DNA of 46,933 nucleotides from Pseudomonas citronellolis (GTDB lineage: Bacteria > Pseudomonadota > Gammaproteobacteria > Pseudomonadales > Pseudomonadaceae), in contig NZ_JARJLT010000116.1 in the NCBI RefSeq assembly GCF_029335315.1, forward strand, positions 1-46,933, in the 5' to 3' direction. Below, in pieces: positions 38,364 through 46,933 of this stretch. Within the stretch, counting starts at the first letter, position 1. The number at the start of each line of letters is the position of its first letter. Both the position numbers and the translations under genes were made by a program. The notes under the pieces are model-generated. The model was not told the DNA's origin. It saw nothing but the letters and a program-made list of their open reading frames with translations, and ran no database searches.

Positions 38364-40139
38364 ATGAGCGCCGTCATCACCCACTCCCTTGTGGACCTGG
38401 AGCGCGCGCTGCGTGAAGCCCCGCGCGGCCAGCGTACCCTACTGGTCGAGGCGGCGGCGCAGCGCCTGGGCATGTCCACGGCCTCTATCTACCGGAAGCT
38501 CGGGGACGTCGCCGTGGATGCGCCGGCCCGGAAGCGCCGTGCCGACGCAGGCAAGAGCGCCCTGAGCCGCGAGGACGCCCTGCTTATCAGCACAACGCTG
38601 ATGGAGTCCGCGCGCCGCAACGAGAAGCGCCTGTATAGCCTCGGCGACGCCGTCGACGCACTGCGCGCCAGCGGCATGATCAAGGCCGACACCTTCGACC
38701 TGGACTCGGGCGAGATCCGTCCGCTCTCGCTGAGCGCCATTGGCCGCGCCCTGCACGGCTACAAGCTGCACCCGGACCAGCTGATGCAGCCGGCGCCGGT
38801 CACCGAGCTGGCCAGCCGGCACCCGAACCACGTGTGGCAGATCGACGCCTCGCTCTGCGTCCTCTACTACCTGAAGCCCGGCGCCGATCCCAAGGCCAAC
38901 GGCCTGCGCGTGATGGAGCACGACCAGTTCTACAAGAACAAGCCGCGGAACTTGGCGCGCATTGCCGCCAACCGCGTCTGGTCCTATGAGATCACCTCGC
39001 ACGCGGCCGGCTGGATCTACCTGGAATACGTCATGGGGGCGGAGAGCGGCGAGAACCTCTGCAACGTGCTGATCAACGCCATGCAGGAGCGCGGCGGCGC
39101 CGACGTCATGCATGGCCGCCCCGAGATCCTGATGATGGACCCCGGCTCGGCGAACACCTCGGCTATGGCTCGCAACCTGTGCCGCTCGCTCGGCATCAAG
39201 GTCATTGCTCACGCACCTGGTGCAGCGCGAGTGACAGGCCAGGTGGAGAACGCGCGGAACATCATCGAACGGAAGTTCGAGGCGGGCTTGCGCTTCCAGC
39301 CGGTGTCCGACCTGGACGAGCTGAACGCCATGGCCAAGCGCTGGCGGGAGTACTTCAACGCGACCGCCGTTCACTCGCGCCATGGCATGAACCGCACCGC
39401 GGCCTGGCTGCGCATCCGCGAGCATGAGCTGGTGAAGGTGCCGAGCGTCGAAGTGTGCCGCCAACTCGCGGTTGCCGAGCCGGAGAGCCGCAAGGTTTCG
39501 ACCAAGCTGCGCGTCAGCTTCCAGGGCGCTGAGTACGACGTCTCGACCGTGCCCGGCGTGATGGTCGGCGACAAGCTGATGATCACCCGAAATCCCTGGC
39601 AAAGCGATGCCGCCCAGGTGGTGGCCACCGACGCGAACGGCCGCGAGACCTTCTACGTCGTGCCGAAGCTGGAGCGCGGCGAATACGGCTTCGCCAGCAC
39701 TGCGGCGGTGGTTGACGAGGAGTTCAAGCGTCACGCCGACACGCCCGCGCAGATTGCCCGCAAGGAAGCCCAGCGCCTGGCCATGGGCGCTGAGAGCGAG
39801 GAGGAAGAGAAGCAGGCCCGCAAGGACCGCGCTATCCCCTTCGGCGGCCAGCTGAAGCCGTACCAGCGGATCGAGGATGCCCAACTGCCGACCTTCATGC
39901 CTCGGCGCGGCACCCAGCACGACCTGGTGCTGCCGGCGATCGAGATTCCCCCCCTCAACCACATCGAGGCCGCCAAGCAGCTGCGCGCGCGCCTCGGCGA
40001 CGCATGGACCTCCGAGTCCATGGCCTGGCTGAAGGAGACCTATCCCAACGGCGTGCCGGAGGAGCAGCTCGACGCCATCACCCATCAACTGCGTAGGCCC
40101 GCCCGGCCTGGCCTGCGCGTTGTAGGAGGTAACTCGTAA
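38364..40139 (+). CDS. Transposase A (DDE recombinase)
   Basis: A 591-residue MuA-type transposase. N-terminal winged-helix DNA-binding parts are followed by an RNase-H-like catalytic core with DDE residues Asp161 (HVWQIDASLC), Asp259 (EILMMDPGSA) and Glu295 (GQVENARNIIE), then a beta-barrel and C-terminal ATPase-contact part. It cuts the phage ends and joins them to target DNA, doing both integration and replicative transposition. Its stop overlaps the B start (TAATG). The active site looks complete. Confidence 0.93.
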   Translation: MSAVITHSLVDLERALREAPRGQRTLLVEAAAQRLGMSTASIYRKLGDVAVDAPARKRRADAGKSALSREDALLISTTLMESARRNEKRLYSLGDAVDALRASGMIKADTFDLDSGEIRPLSLSAIGRALHGYKLHPDQLMQPAPVTELASRHPNHVWQIDASLCVLYYLKPGADPKANGLRVMEHDQFYKNKPRNLARIAANRVWSYEITSHAAGWIYLEYVMGAESGENLCNVLINAMQERGGADVMHGRPEILMMDPGSANTSAMARNLCRSLGIKVIAHAPGAARVTGQVENARNIIERKFEAGLRFQPVSDLDELNAMAKRWREYFNATAVHSRHGMNRTAAWLRIREHELVKVPSVEVCRQLAVAEPESRKVSTKLRVSFQGAEYDVSTVPGVMVGDKLMITRNPWQSDAAQVVATDANGRETFYVVPKLERGEYGFASTAAVVDEEFKRHADTPAQIARKEAQRLAMGAESEEEEKQARKDRAIPFGGQLKPYQRIEDAQLPTFMPRRGTQHDLVLPAIEIPPLNHIEAAKQLRARLGDAWTSESMAWLKETYPNGVPEEQLDAITHQLRRPARPGLRVVGGNS

Positions 40140-41317
40140 TGCTGAAGCTCAAGGAGGTGCTGGCCAGCGTCAGCAAGACCCAGGCGGACCTGGCGCGAGC
40201 TGTCGAGCTGAGCCCGGCGGCGATCGCCCAGCTGATCAACCACGGCCAATGGCCGAAGTCGCTGAACCAGCAGCAGCTGGCCTGGCGCATCACCGAATAC
40301 CTGATGGGCCAGGGCGCGCAGTTCGACGACGTGCGCCAGGCCTTCGAAGAAGTGGAGCCGCCGCGCGCCAACGCGGCGGCTCCGGCATCCCCGACCGAAA
40401 ACGACCAAGTAACCGACCAGGAGTGCGAAGCCATGCTAATGCCGAAACAACCCCTGCTGCCAGCGACCAAGCAGGCGTTTGAACTGTTCCGCGACCCGTT
40501 CGACGAGATGCACGACGCTGACGACATGTATGTCACCCAGGAAATGCGCTACATCCGGGAGTCGATGTACCAGGTCGCGAAGCACGACGGTTTCCTTGCC
40601 GTGATCGGTGAGTCTGGCTCCGGCAAGTCGAGTCTGCGCAAGGACCTGGAGCTGCGCCTAAGGCGCGAAAGTTCTCCGGTCATCGTCATCAAGCCCCATG
40701 TGCTCGGCTCCGAAGATAACGATGTGAAGGGCAAAACCATGAAGTCCCTGCACATTGCCGAGGCGATCATGAAGGCGATCGCCCCGTTGGAAAAGCGCAA
40801 GTCCAGCCCCCAGGATCGCTTCGACCAGGTGGAGGAAGCGCTGAAAGCCAGCAACGCTGCTGGCCAGCGCCACCTGCTGATCATCGAGGAGGCTCATAGC
40901 CTCTCGGTTCCGCTGCTCAAGCATCTGAAACGATACCGCGAGCTGGAGGACGGCTTTACGAAGCTGATCTCCATCATCTTGATTGGCCAGCCCGAGCTGG
41001 CGGTAAAGCTTTCGCCTCGCAACGCCGACGTGCGTGAGGTCAGCCAGCGCATCGAAATCACTTGGTTGCGTCCCCTTGCGGTCAACCAGGTGGAAGGGCA
41101 TCTGACTCACCGCCTCTGCCGTGTCGAGAAGAAGCTCAGCGATGTGATGGACGGCAGCGCCGTGCAGGCCGTGATCGATCGCCTGAGCACCAGCGGCAAG
41201 GACAAGACGAGCCAACTCTACCCGCTAGCGATTTCCAACCTGGTCAAGGCCGCCATGAACCTCGCCGCCAGCCTGGGCGCGGGTCGTGTCACCGCCGAAG
41301 TGATCGAGGGGGTGTGA
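40139..41317 (+). CDS. Transposition ATPase B (AAA+, target selection)
   Basis: A 392-residue protein with an N-terminal helix-turn-helix (SKTQADLARAVELSPAAIAQ), Walker A GESGSGKS (157-164) and Walker B LLIIEEAH (about 246-253). It corresponds to MuB/BcepMu transposase B, which coats target DNA, activates transposase A and gives target immunity. It is longer than MuB (about 310 aa). It is followed 1 bp later by the next early gene. Confidence 0.9.
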   Translation: MLKLKEVLASVSKTQADLARAVELSPAAIAQLINHGQWPKSLNQQQLAWRITEYLMGQGAQFDDVRQAFEEVEPPRANAAAPASPTENDQVTDQECEAMLMPKQPLLPATKQAFELFRDPFDEMHDADDMYVTQEMRYIRESMYQVAKHDGFLAVIGESGSGKSSLRKDLELRLRRESSPVIVIKPHVLGSEDNDVKGKTMKSLHIAEAIMKAIAPLEKRKSSPQDRFDQVEEALKASNAAGQRHLLIIEEAHSLSVPLLKHLKRYRELEDGFTKLISIILIGQPELAVKLSPRNADVREVSQRIEITWLRPLAVNQVEGHLTHRLCRVEKKLSDVMDGSAVQAVIDRLSTSGKDKTSQLYPLAISNLVKAAMNLAASLGAGRVTAEVIEGV

Positions 41318-41318
41318 C

Positions 41319-41645
41319 ATGGGGACCGTCCACCAGCTCCAGCCTCTGCAGCAGCCGGCCGCGCCGGCGCTGCTCTACCTGACGACCGAGCTTGCCCAGC
41401 ACCTCGCAGCATTCAATGCCATGACCCGCGCGCTTCGCGACGCGGGCATCGAGATCGAGGCCCTGGTCGAGAAGGACAACCGCATCTTCATCCGCGCCGA
41501 GGACTCCGACCTGATCAAGACCAACTTCCTGTCGGAGGTCCGCGGCATGCGGTACCGCACCGTCGGCAAGACGACCCACAACGTCGTCACCATCCGCGGC
41601 GTCGACGTGGCCTGGCTCACCCCGGTGAAGGAGCAGGACCAATGA
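41319..41645 (+). CDS. Conserved early protein, unknown
   Basis: A 108-residue protein with a helix (LAAFNAMTRALRDAGIEIEA), then beta-rich sequence (RIFIRAEDSDLIKTNF, THNVVTIRGVDVAWLTP). No catalytic motif. It lies between transposase B and other small early genes and overlaps the next gene by 4 bp (ATGA). Function unknown. Confidence 0.6.
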   Translation: MGTVHQLQPLQQPAAPALLYLTTELAQHLAAFNAMTRALRDAGIEIEALVEKDNRIFIRAEDSDLIKTNFLSEVRGMRYRTVGKTTHNVVTIRGVDVAWLTPVKEQDQ

Positions 41646-41929
41646 CGAGTGCAGCCCCACGGGTACCCATTTCCGCGGCGCACCTTGCCCAGCTCGGCGA
41701 CCAGGAGGTCCGCGTCCTCGCCGAAGAGGCGATGGCAAAGCTGTTCCGCCAGGACCAAAAGATCTACCAGCTGCAGGTGGACCAGAACCGCCTCAACCAG
41801 TTGCTGGTGAAGCTGCTGGACCTGTTCATCGCCGACAACTTCTCGAAACTGCACTCCGAGATGCGTTACCTCGCGGAGAACCTGCAGGAACTGCGTGCTG
41901 CCAAGGCTGCAGCAAAGAGGGTGCACTGA
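41642..41929 (+). CDS. Small coiled-coil early protein
   Basis: A 95-residue helical protein (RVLAEEAMAKLFRQDQKIYQ, NRLNQLLVKLLDLFIADNFS). It overlaps both neighbours (ATGA; TGATG). Probably binds another early protein. Function unknown. Confidence 0.6.
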   Translation: MTSAAPRVPISAAHLAQLGDQEVRVLAEEAMAKLFRQDQKIYQLQVDQNRLNQLLVKLLDLFIADNFSKLHSEMRYLAENLQELRAAKAAAKRVH

Positions 41930-42591
41930 TGAACAACGTACCTGTCAGTGCCCAAGACCTAGTCATTCGCCTCGGCACCATGGCTCGCGGACTGGAGCGC
42001 GACCGAACCGAAGTGGACCTCCACGCCATGATCAATGGCGTGCGCTTCCCCCTGACTCGCGGAAACTTCCAGGTCGACGACGACGGCACGTTGCTGTTCG
42101 ACCTGGTCACCGGTCTCCCGGCAGCCGGAGTGCCGGCCATGTTCGTCGGCATGCTGCTGGACAAACTCCTGTGGTACCGCGGCTGCGATTTCGTCCGGAT
42201 GGGCGACGTCGAGACCGCAATCGTCGAGGCCGCCTCGGCAACTGGGCAGCCCGGCACGCTCGCGGCCTATCACTTGGTCCTGCTGGAGCGCCTCCGGCAA
42301 ATCTACGAGGAAGGCTTCTCCCTGGAGCACGACGACGAACACCACCAGGGCGAGCTGGCGATAGCTGCCGCCTGCTACGCGGAGGAAGCCTTCTGCCAGC
42401 TTCGTGATCCCGATCGCCTACCCGAGATCAGCCAGATCGTTCCCCAGCTCTGGCCGTGGGAACCCAGTTGGTGGAAGCCCTCACTCGATGCGCGCCGCAA
42501 CCTGGTGAAGGCCGGCGCACTGATTCTTGCGGCGATCGGCGTGGTCGACCGTGCCATCGAAACCGAACTGAAGGAGCCGAACCATGGCTGA
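41929..42591 (+). CDS. Conserved phage early protein with HDDEH / WPWEPSWWKP motif
   Basis: A 220-residue protein. The C-terminal half has EHDDEHHQGELAIAAACYAE and LWPWEPSWWKPS followed by RRNLVKAGALILAAIGVVDR, a common domain in phages of many groups with no settled function. The clustered His/Asp residues could bind metal. It overlaps the DUF3164 gene by 8 bp. Confidence 0.65.
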   Translation: MNNVPVSAQDLVIRLGTMARGLERDRTEVDLHAMINGVRFPLTRGNFQVDDDGTLLFDLVTGLPAAGVPAMFVGMLLDKLLWYRGCDFVRMGDVETAIVEAASATGQPGTLAAYHLVLLERLRQIYEEGFSLEHDDEHHQGELAIAAACYAEEAFCQLRDPDRLPEISQIVPQLWPWEPSWWKPSLDARRNLVKAGALILAAIGVVDRAIETELKEPNHG

Positions 42592-43216
42592 GAATCAAAC
42601 CGCTACCACCGACATCCCGGCCGGCTACCGCAAAGACGCGCTCAACCGCCTGGTCCCGGAAGCGGCTATCAAGCCCAGCGACCTGCTTCGCGACAAGGTG
42701 GTCCTGGTCGCCGTCGAGAAGGCCAAGCTGCTCAGCGAACAGCTGGCAGCGTTCAAGCGTGAGACCTTCGGCGAGATCGAGGCCCTGGAGCAGATCAGCG
42801 CCGAGCAGTATGGCGTCAAGTCCCGCGGCACGAAGGGCAACCTCACCCTGACCAGCTACGACGGCCGCTACAAGCTACTGCGTGCAAATCAGGATCTGAT
42901 CGAGTTCAACGAGCACCTGCAGTCCGCCAAGGGCCTGATCGATGAATGCCTCCGGGAATGGACCGAGCACGCCCACCCCGGCCTGCAGGTAGTGATCAAC
43001 GACGCCTTCCGCGCTGACCGCACTGGGCAGCTGCGAACCTCGCGCATCCTCGCGCTGCGGCGGCATGACATCGACGATCCCCGCTGGAAGCGCGCTATGG
43101 AGGCCATCAGCGACGCGATCCAGGTGAACGGCAGCCGCAGCTACATCCGGCTGTACGAGCGGGTCGGCGACTCCGACCAATACGAAGCGATCAACCTTGA
43201 CCTGGCGGGGGTGTGA
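42584..43216 (+). CDS. DUF3164 protein
   Basis: A 210-residue protein with the family pattern: IPAGYRKDALNRLVPEAAIK at the start, GVKSRGTKGNLTLTSYDGRY in the middle and GQLRTSRILALRRHDIDDPR near the end. DUF3164 genes lie next to GemA and nuclease-inhibitor genes in Mu-like phages. A role in DNA protection or transposition is guessed from position only. Confidence 0.8.
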   Translation: MAENQTATTDIPAGYRKDALNRLVPEAAIKPSDLLRDKVVLVAVEKAKLLSEQLAAFKRETFGEIEALEQISAEQYGVKSRGTKGNLTLTSYDGRYKLLRANQDLIEFNEHLQSAKGLIDECLREWTEHAHPGLQVVINDAFRADRTGQLRTSRILALRRHDIDDPRWKRAMEAISDAIQVNGSRSYIRLYERVGDSDQYEAINLDLAGV

Positions 43217-43217
43217 C

Positions 43218-43619
43218 ATGGCCAATACCACTATCAGCGTTGACGCCATCATGGAGCAGGCCCAGGTCTTTGCTAGTGCTTGGTCTCTGGTTGGCGGCCC
43301 GTTCGATCAGGGGAATGCCCTGGAGAGCGCGGAGGAGGCCAAAGCCGAGCTGTACGAGATGCTCGAGGACTTCTGCTCCAACACCGAGCTGAAGCGCGTT
43401 GCCGAGCTGCTGATCACCTGGCACCAGAACAAGATGGGCAACATCGAAAAGGTGCTGGGTATGCCCAAGGATGCCGAGATCCACCTTGGCGAAAGCGACC
43501 CCATCATCCTGACTGGCGAGAAGCTGAAGGGCTTCCGCATCGGCCTGGTGATCGCCCAGGAGTGGTTCGGCAAGTTCCCTCTGCAGCTCACCCGCAACGA
43601 GCCGGCCGAGGAGGACTGA
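43218..43619 (+). CDS. Conserved early protein, unknown
   Basis: A 133-residue acidic helical protein (SVDAIMEQAQVFASAWSLVG, SAEEAKAELYEMLEDF, LKGFRIGLVIAQEWFGKFPL). Start 43218 lies one base after the previous stop. No family recognised. The operon position suggests an early host-takeover or DNA-metabolism role. Confidence 0.6.
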   Translation: MANTTISVDAIMEQAQVFASAWSLVGGPFDQGNALESAEEAKAELYEMLEDFCSNTELKRVAELLITWHQNKMGNIEKVLGMPKDAEIHLGESDPIILTGEKLKGFRIGLVIAQEWFGKFPLQLTRNEPAEED

Positions 43620-43620
43620 C

Positions 43621-44334
43621 ATGGCCACGGTCCTCAGCCAGATTGCCCTGGAGGCCCTTGACCGGGCGCATCGCCGGATGCGCCACCGGCAGGCGTGCCG
43701 GAATCGCAAGGCCTGGTCTGACGATGAGGTGGAGCAGCTCCGTCGGCGGTATGCCGACGAGCCCACTGAACTCATCGCCACGGATTTCGGCCGCTCAGTC
43801 CGAATGCTTTACAGCAAGGCCAAGCAACTCGGCCTCAAGAAGTCGGAAGCCTTCCTCGCAGGTTCGTTGTCGCATCGCTGGGATGGCTCCCAGGGCGTCG
43901 GCCACCGATTTATCAAGGGAGCAATCCCATGGAACAAGGGCCGCAAGGGACTGCCATCAATCGGGCGTAGTACGCAAACCCAGTTCAAGCCAGGCAGTAA
44001 GCCTGGCAACTGGTTGCCGATCGGTAGTCACAGACTCAGCAAGGAGGGCTACCTGCAGCGCAAGGTCACCGATACCGGCTATCCCCCCAAGGACTGGATC
44101 GCGGTCCATACCCTGCTATGGGCGGAGCACAACGGCCCGGTGCCGGAGGGCCATTGCCTGTGCTTCCGGGACGGCAACAAGCAGAACATCGTCCTGGAAA
44201 ACCTCGAACTCATCACCCGCGCCGAACGCATGCGGCGCAACACCATTCACCGCTATCCGCCGGAGCTGAAAGACGCAATCCGTGCAGTTGGCCGGCTCAA
44301 ACGCACCATCCGGGAGATTGAGCATGAAGAATAA
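43621..44334 (+). CDS. HNH endonuclease
   Basis: A 237-residue protein. The N-terminal part has a Myb/SANT-like DNA-binding stretch (WSDDEVEQLRRRYADEPTEL), then NUMOD-type repeats (IPWNKGRKGLPS, QFKPGSKPGNW), then an HNH_3 core: WIAVHTLLWAEHNGPVPEGH (His), FRDGNKQNIVLENLELITRA (Asn). It cuts DNA, possibly as a free-standing homing-type enzyme. It overlaps the next gene by 11 bp. Confidence 0.82.
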   Translation: MATVLSQIALEALDRAHRRMRHRQACRNRKAWSDDEVEQLRRRYADEPTELIATDFGRSVRMLYSKAKQLGLKKSEAFLAGSLSHRWDGSQGVGHRFIKGAIPWNKGRKGLPSIGRSTQTQFKPGSKPGNWLPIGSHRLSKEGYLQRKVTDTGYPPKDWIAVHTLLWAEHNGPVPEGHCLCFRDGNKQNIVLENLELITRAERMRRNTIHRYPPELKDAIRAVGRLKRTIREIEHEE

Positions 44335-44536
44335 AGTTGAAGACCTCCGCAACCATCTGTTCGCCACCATCGAAGGGTTGCTGGATAAGGATGAACCGCT
44401 GGATATCGAACGAGCCAAGGCGATTGCGCAGGTGGGCACGGTGATCATCGAGTCGGCCAAGGTCGAGGTAAAGGCCATGGAGCTGCTCGACGCTGATCGC
44501 AGCAAGTTCCTCCAGATAGGCGAGGAGCCCAAGTAA
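44324..44536 (+). CDS. Small conserved early protein
   Basis: A 70-residue helical protein (LDIERAKAIAQVGTVIIESA) that overlaps the HNH gene by 11 bp and GemA by one base. It occurs just before gemA in B3-like phages. Function unknown. Confidence 0.6.
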   Translation: MKNKVEDLRNHLFATIEGLLDKDEPLDIERAKAIAQVGTVIIESAKVEVKAMELLDADRSKFLQIGEEPK

Positions 44537-45114
44537 TGGCCCTCGCGAAAGCACTGCTCAGCAAGATCCACATCGCCCGCCAGCAACTCGGCCTGGCCGA
44601 CGATGTGTACCGCCAGAAGCTCCAGGGCATGTTCGGCAAGGGCTCGTCGAAGGATCTGAGCCTGCGCCAGGCGGAGGCGCTGCTGAAGGAGTTCGAGCGC
44701 CTGGGCTGGAAGCCGCAGCCCAGCAAGCGTGCCGCCGGCAAGCCGCACAACTTCGCGCAGCTCCCGTCCGAGGTTCAGGTCATCGAGGCGCAGCTGGCTG
44801 ACATGAAGCTGCCATGGAGCTACGCAGACAAGATCGCCAAGCAGATGTTCGGCGTGGCAAAGGTCGCCTGGCTGGCGAAGAAGCCGGACCAGGTCAAGGC
44901 GGTGCTGGCGGCGCTTCATGTCGAGCAGGAGAAGCGGAACCTGCTTGCGGAAGTCGGTCGTCTTTGCCAGCGCCTTGGCATCGAGCATCCGGAGCAGGCC
45001 GCTGGCTTGGATCAACTTCCGAAGGGCTGGCAGCGGCAGCGTCCAATCCTCAAAGCGCTGGTGGATGCGCTGAACGCTGCTGTCGAAGCCCGGGGGAAAA
45101 AGGAGGGGGTATGA
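44536..45114 (+). CDS. gemA: GemA regulatory protein (Mu gp16-like, DUF1018)
   Basis: A 192-residue protein with the family opening LLSKIHIARQQLGLADDVYR and FGKGSSKDLSLRQAEALLKE, then LKALVDALNAA near the C-terminus. GemA of Mu changes host gene expression, seemingly through DNA supercoiling. It overlaps the Mor-like gene by 4 bp (ATGA). Confidence 0.85.
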   Translation: MALAKALLSKIHIARQQLGLADDVYRQKLQGMFGKGSSKDLSLRQAEALLKEFERLGWKPQPSKRAAGKPHNFAQLPSEVQVIEAQLADMKLPWSYADKIAKQMFGVAKVAWLAKKPDQVKAVLAALHVEQEKRNLLAEVGRLCQRLGIEHPEQAAGLDQLPKGWQRQRPILKALVDALNAAVEARGKKEGV

Positions 45115-45479
45115 AGATCCGCTCGCAACAGATTCGTCGCCGCAATGGCATGTTGAGAGACCTGGCAGACCTGATGATTCGCCGGATGGAGCGCTTGGGG
45201 GTGTCGAAAGAGAAGGCCACCAATGAGGCCGAGGAGATCGCGTTTGAACTCCATCGCCTCTGGGCTGGCATTACGTTCACCTTTCCGGCAAAGGACGAGC
45301 TAGCCCAGCAGCGCCTCAAGCTACATATAATAGAAAGGTACGACGGATCGAATGCTGACGATCTGGTGCGCGAGTTCAACGTGACCGAGGATTGGATCTA
45401 CGCAGTGATTCGCGAGCATCACCGTAGCAAGGTCGATAAGAACCAGCTGAGATTCGACCTCGAAGAGCCGGCGGACTGA
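45111..45479 (+). CDS. mor: Mor-family transcription activator
   Basis: A 122-residue protein with the Mor/C signature: an N-terminal dimerisation helix (DLADLMIRRMERLGVSKEKA), then the beta-strand and helix-turn-helix DNA-binding end (IIERYDGSNADDLVREFNVT, EDWIYAVIREHH). It should switch on middle/late genes by binding dyad sites upstream of their promoters. It is the last early gene; AGGAGG lies close to the start. No second Mor/C relative is found in the phage, so it may take over both roles. Confidence 0.85.
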   Translation: MKIRSQQIRRRNGMLRDLADLMIRRMERLGVSKEKATNEAEEIAFELHRLWAGITFTFPAKDELAQQRLKLHIIERYDGSNADDLVREFNVTEDWIYAVIREHHRSKVDKNQLRFDLEEPAD

Positions 45480-45528
45480 CGCCGGCTTCTCTTTTCACCT
45501 ACGGAAACTCTTTTCCACTTCCCATCCC

Positions 45529-45603
45529 GGTTTATTCCCGCCACCCTCGCTATATCCCGGAATTATCGCGCCCCGCCCCCCTGGAATATCTCACCCCCTC
45601 TCA
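45529..45603. other. Phage left end with transposase-binding repeats
   Basis: Ends in CTCTCA. Read inward from this end, GCGCGATAATTCC (45571-45559) lies 32 bp from the terminus, matching the right-end site, and GTGGCGGGAATAAACC (45544-45529) follows. No gene lies in 45480-45603. Confidence 0.8.
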
Positions 45604-45609
45604 GGTTGT
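45604..45609. repeat. Target-site duplication, high-coordinate copy (GGTTGT)
   Basis: Same hexamer as 5988-5993, directly after the CA terminus of the phage; joins host DNA that continues into the SfnR-like gene region. Confidence 0.85.
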
Positions 45610-45633
45610 GCCAGTGCATTGGGCCGACTCCGC

Positions 45634-45669
45634 CCCTCTCCCTAACCCTCTCCCTGAAGGGAGAGGGGA
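45634..45669. repeat. Intergenic palindromic repeat, copy 1
   Basis: CCCCTCTCCCTAACCCTCTC followed by CCTGAAGGGAGAGGGG: a 9-bp perfect stem CCCTCTCCC-TGAA-GGGAGAGGG (45647-45668) with an extra CCCTCTCCC 13 bp ahead of it. The same structure returns in reverse at 45757-45791. Widespread in Pseudomonas/Xanthomonas intergenic DNA. Confidence 0.7.
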
Positions 45670-45756
45670 CCGTTCGGCGTGCAGAGAGATTCCGCAGTTA
45701 GCCGGCTAGCACACAGTATCCGGCTTAGGCCATTCTTCCCGTTGGCACGGACAAGC

Positions 45757-45791
45757 CCCCTCTCCCTTCAGGGAGAGGGCTGGGGAGAGGG
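45757..45791. repeat. Intergenic palindromic repeat, copy 2 (inverted)
   Basis: CCCTCTCCC-TTCA-GGGAGAGGG followed by CTGGGGAGAGGG: the reverse complement of copy 1, about 90 bp away. The pair lies between the prophage end and the 3' end of the sigma-54 activator gene, and each hairpin could end transcription. Otherwise nothing is seen in 45610-45867. Confidence 0.7.
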
Positions 45792-45867
45792 TGCTCTTGG
45801 TCCAGGCACTGTAGCCGTGGTGATGGGTATCGCTTCGCTCAACACCATCCTACGAGGGGGCTCCCCC

Positions 45868-46933
<1,066 letters not shown>

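Larger units (their letters stand above)
5994..45603 (-). mobile_element. Complete B3/BcepMu-like transposable siphophage prophage
   Basis: A 39,610-bp element bounded by TG...CA ends, a 6-bp target duplication and matched subterminal motifs. It encodes DDE transposase A, ATPase B, GemA, Mor-family activator, repressor, Ner-like protein, complete lysis and head modules, and a long non-contractile tail. Late genes run on the minus strand and early genes on the plus strand, diverging from 35.1-35.2 kb, as known for BcepMu and B3 and unlike the collinear D3112/Mu order. No frameshift or nonsense break is seen in a core gene, so it is probably inducible. GC content is visibly lower than in the flanks. 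Confidence 0.95.

Overview
The window is a GC-rich Pseudomonas chromosome segment carrying one apparently intact transposable (Mu-type) siphophage prophage. Codon use and the flanking gene set (SfnB/DszC-type flavoprotein, DHA2-type MFS transporter, GNAT acetyltransferase, ABC exporter, aldo/keto reductase, SfnR-like sigma-54 activator) suggest the P. aeruginosa/nitroreducens/citronellolis group; the species is an inference.

Host DNA occupies 1-5993 and 45604-46933. The left flank is a tight plus-strand operon of five genes; the right flank is the 3' part of a convergent sigma-54 activator. The element sits between these convergent genes, next to a REP-like hairpin, and interrupts no gene. 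Its ends can be placed from sequence: a 6-bp target duplication GGTTGT (5988-5993 and 45604-45609), TG...CA termini, and a matching subterminal motif GCGCGATAA(A/T)TCC 31-32 bp from both ends. The phage is therefore 5994-45603, about 39.6 kb.

The phage has the divergent B3/BcepMu-type layout. A central switch (35099-35207) separates the minus-strand repressor from the plus-strand early operon: Ner/Cro-like protein, CII-like, RMF-like and winged-helix proteins, transposase A (DDE), transposase B (AAA ATPase), several small conserved proteins, DUF3164, HNH endonuclease, GemA, and a Mor-family activator as the last gene. On the minus strand, from the repressor leftwards, come a putative lysogenic-conversion cassette (34681-33080), lysis genes (holin, lytic transglycosylase, nested Rz/Rz1), Mu gp25/26/27-like genes, terminase, portal, gp30-like and gpG-like proteins, protease/scaffold, cement and major capsid proteins, an Acb2-type anti-CBASS protein, head-tail connectors, tail tube, frameshifted tail chaperones, tape measure, and tail-tip proteins ending in a hub with a LamG-like tip. 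No sheath or contractile baseplate gene is seen, so the tail should be flexible and non-contractile.

Points that stand out are: (i) a 17-18 bp dyad element repeated in front of the lysis, head and tape-measure blocks; (ii) a canonical -1 slippery site CCCTTTC joining the tail chaperone ORFs, with a terminator right after the second; (iii) an Acb2 homologue inside the head operon; (iv) an empty 215-bp gap where related Pseudomonas phages carry anti-CRISPR genes; (v) a three-gene membrane/lipoprotein cassette downstream of the repressor; and (vi) an antisense gene lying over the 3' half of an early gene.
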